Shown here piece by piece: positions 7,414 to 8,502 of a stretch of 8,502 nt of DNA. Both the position numbers and the translations under genes were made by a program. The notes below the pieces were generated by a model. It saw only the letters and a program-made list of their open reading frames with translations, was not told where the DNA came from and did not search any database. Source of the DNA: JBBRLA01 sp038231615 (GTDB lineage: Bacteria > Myxococcota_A > Polyangia > Palsa-1104 > JAEUJZ01); the NCBI GenBank assembly GCA_038231615.1, contig JBBRLA010000365.1, forward strand, positions 1 through 8,502. Direction: 5' to 3'. Within the stretch, counting starts at the first letter, position 1. Each line of letters starts with the position of its first letter.

Positions 7414-8502
7414 GTGCCGACCAGACCAAGCCCGAGACTAAGATCGACGATGAGATCACCACCGAGATGAAGGTGCCCGAGGGCGCGCACCGGCGGAGCT
7501 TCTCCACCGATAGCGCGCGCACGCGGAGCGGACCCATCGAGACCCGGCAGATCCTGCACCACGAGCGGCCGATCTTCGAACAGGGCGCCTCCGGGCGCAG
7601 CGGGGCGTCGCTCCCGCCCATGGACGTCCCGCCGGTCACGCCCAAGGATGCCTTCGGCGACCTGTCCCGCGACGACGCCCCCCACCTCCCCGAGGTCAGC
7701 GAGGTGGAGGTCACCCGGCACTTCACCCGCCTGTCGCGGTGGAACTACGCCATCGACATCGGCCTGTACCCCCTGGGGTCGTGCACCATGAAGTACAACC
7801 CCAAGGTCAATGAGCGAGTGGCCCGCATGCCGGGCTTCGCCGGCCTGCACCCGGCGCAGCCCCTGTCGACGCTGTCCGGAGCGCTGGAACTGATGCACCG
7901 GCTGGAGCAGGCGCTCTGCGAGATCGCCGGCTTCGCCCGCACCACCCTGCAACCGGCCGCCGGCGCCCACGGGGAGTTGTGCGGACTGATGATGATCCGC
8001 GCTTACCACAGGGACCAGGGGCGGCGCCCGACCAAGGTGCTGATCCCCGACTCGGCCCACGGCACCAACCCGGCCTCCTGCACCCTGAACCAGTTCGATA
8101 CCGTGCCGCTGAAAACCGGCGGCGACGGCCTCCTTCATGTGGATACCGTGCGGGCCGCCTGCGACCAGCACAAGGGCGACATCGCCGGCATCATGATCAC
8201 CAACCCCTCGACCATCGGCCTCTTCGAGGAGCACATCGCCGACATCGTCGAGCTGGTCCACGGCCGCGGGGGCCTGGTCTACATGGACGGGGCCAACCTG
8301 AACGCGCTGCTCGGCAAGGTCCGCCCCGGCGACATCGGCATCGACTGCATGCACATCAACCTGCACAAGACCTTCACCACCCCCCACGGCGGTGGCGGGC
8401 CGGGGGCCGGGCCGGTGGGCGTGGTACAAAAGCTGGTGCCCTTCTTGCCCACCCCGACGGTGGAGATGCGGGGCGGCAAGGCCGAACTGGACTACCACCG
8501 GC
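7410..8502 (+). CDS. gcvPB: Glycine dehydrogenase (decarboxylating) subunit 2, P-protein C-terminal half (3' end outside window)
   Basis: This is the catalytic, PLP-binding half of the split P-protein. Its ATG overlaps the gcvPA stop by four bases, and 364 codons are visible before the window ends, with no stop. Marks are LPEVSEVEVTRHFTRLS (93-109), YPLGSCTMKYNP (120-131), LQPAAGAHGEL (180-190), DSAHGTNPAS (214-223), the PLP-fold DGANLNALLGK (293-303) and the PLP lysine K320 in NLHKTFTTPHGGGGPG. Normal GcvPB proteins start close to the segment matching RPIFEQGASGRSG (53-65). Here about 50 extra polar residues precede it, rich in Lys, Asp, Glu and Arg with no signal-peptide character. No internal ATG with a good ribosome binding site offers a clearly better start; M20 is the only candidate within the extension. 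About 120-150 residues are probably missing at the C-terminus. Confidence 0.97.
   Translation, partial: MSADQTKPETKIDDEITTEMKVPEGAHRRSFSTDSARTRSGPIETRQILHHERPIFEQGASGRSGASLPPMDVPPVTPKDAFGDLSRDDAPHLPEVSEVEVTRHFTRLSRWNYAIDIGLYPLGSCTMKYNPKVNERVARMPGFAGLHPAQPLSTLSGALELMHRLEQALCEIAGFARTTLQPAAGAHGELCGLMMIRAYHRDQGRRPTKVLIPDSAHGTNPASCTLNQFDTVPLKTGGDGLLHVDTVRAACDQHKGDIAGIMITNPSTIGLFEEHIADIVELVHGRGGLVYMDGANLNALLGKVRPGDIGIDCMHINLHKTFTTPHGGGGPGAGPVGVVQKLVPFLPTPTVEMRGGKAELDYHR

Noticed and set aside
7122..8498. 458-codon open frame on the minus strand opposite gcvPA/gcvPB
   Set aside because: It is antisense to two conserved genes; its composition (His, Gly, Arg, Val rich) is that of a codon-bias shadow.

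Overview
The window is clearly GC-rich, single-contig bacterial DNA. The outer-membrane-type lipoprotein, the two-subunit glycine decarboxylase (GcvPA/GcvPB) and the gcvT-gcvH-gcvPA-gcvPB order suggest a Gram-negative bacterium, perhaps of the former Deltaproteobacteria (Desulfobacterota or Myxococcota). This placement is an inference from gene content and style; nothing here fixes the taxon.

The layout is two divergent gene blocks. The left edge (1-151) holds about 20 codons of a plus-strand reading frame that resembles the C-terminal tail of an IS91-type transposase, followed by a perfect 8-bp hairpin. From 152 to 4158 four genes run on the minus strand. In transcription order they are a PlsC-type acyltransferase (4158-3409), a predicted lipoprotein of unknown function (3320-1947), a free-standing B3/4-domain protein (1935-1258) and an Rpn-type PD-(D/E)XK nuclease gene (1226-152). 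The nuclease gene is split by a single-base frameshift and carries a 12-bp coding tandem repeat. Gaps of 88, 11 and 31 nt allow the last three to be one transcript.

A divergent intergenic region (4159-4363) carries a good sigma-70 promoter facing right, and I see no glycine riboswitch in it. From 4364 to the right edge the plus strand encodes the glycine cleavage system: T-protein (gcvT), H-protein (gcvH), and the N- and C-terminal halves of P-protein (gcvPA, gcvPB). The spacing is tight (17 nt, 48 nt, then a 4-nt ATGA overlap), and gcvPB runs off the window. P-protein decarboxylates glycine onto the lipoyl arm of H-protein, and T-protein transfers the methylene group to tetrahydrofolate. The shared L-protein (lipoamide dehydrogenase) is not in view.

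I found no convincing new multi-gene system. The items most worth a second look are the precisely locatable frameshift in the Rpn gene, its tandem repeat, the possible mobile-element scar beside it, the unrecognised lipoprotein paired with a B3/4 protein, and an N-terminal extension on GcvPB.
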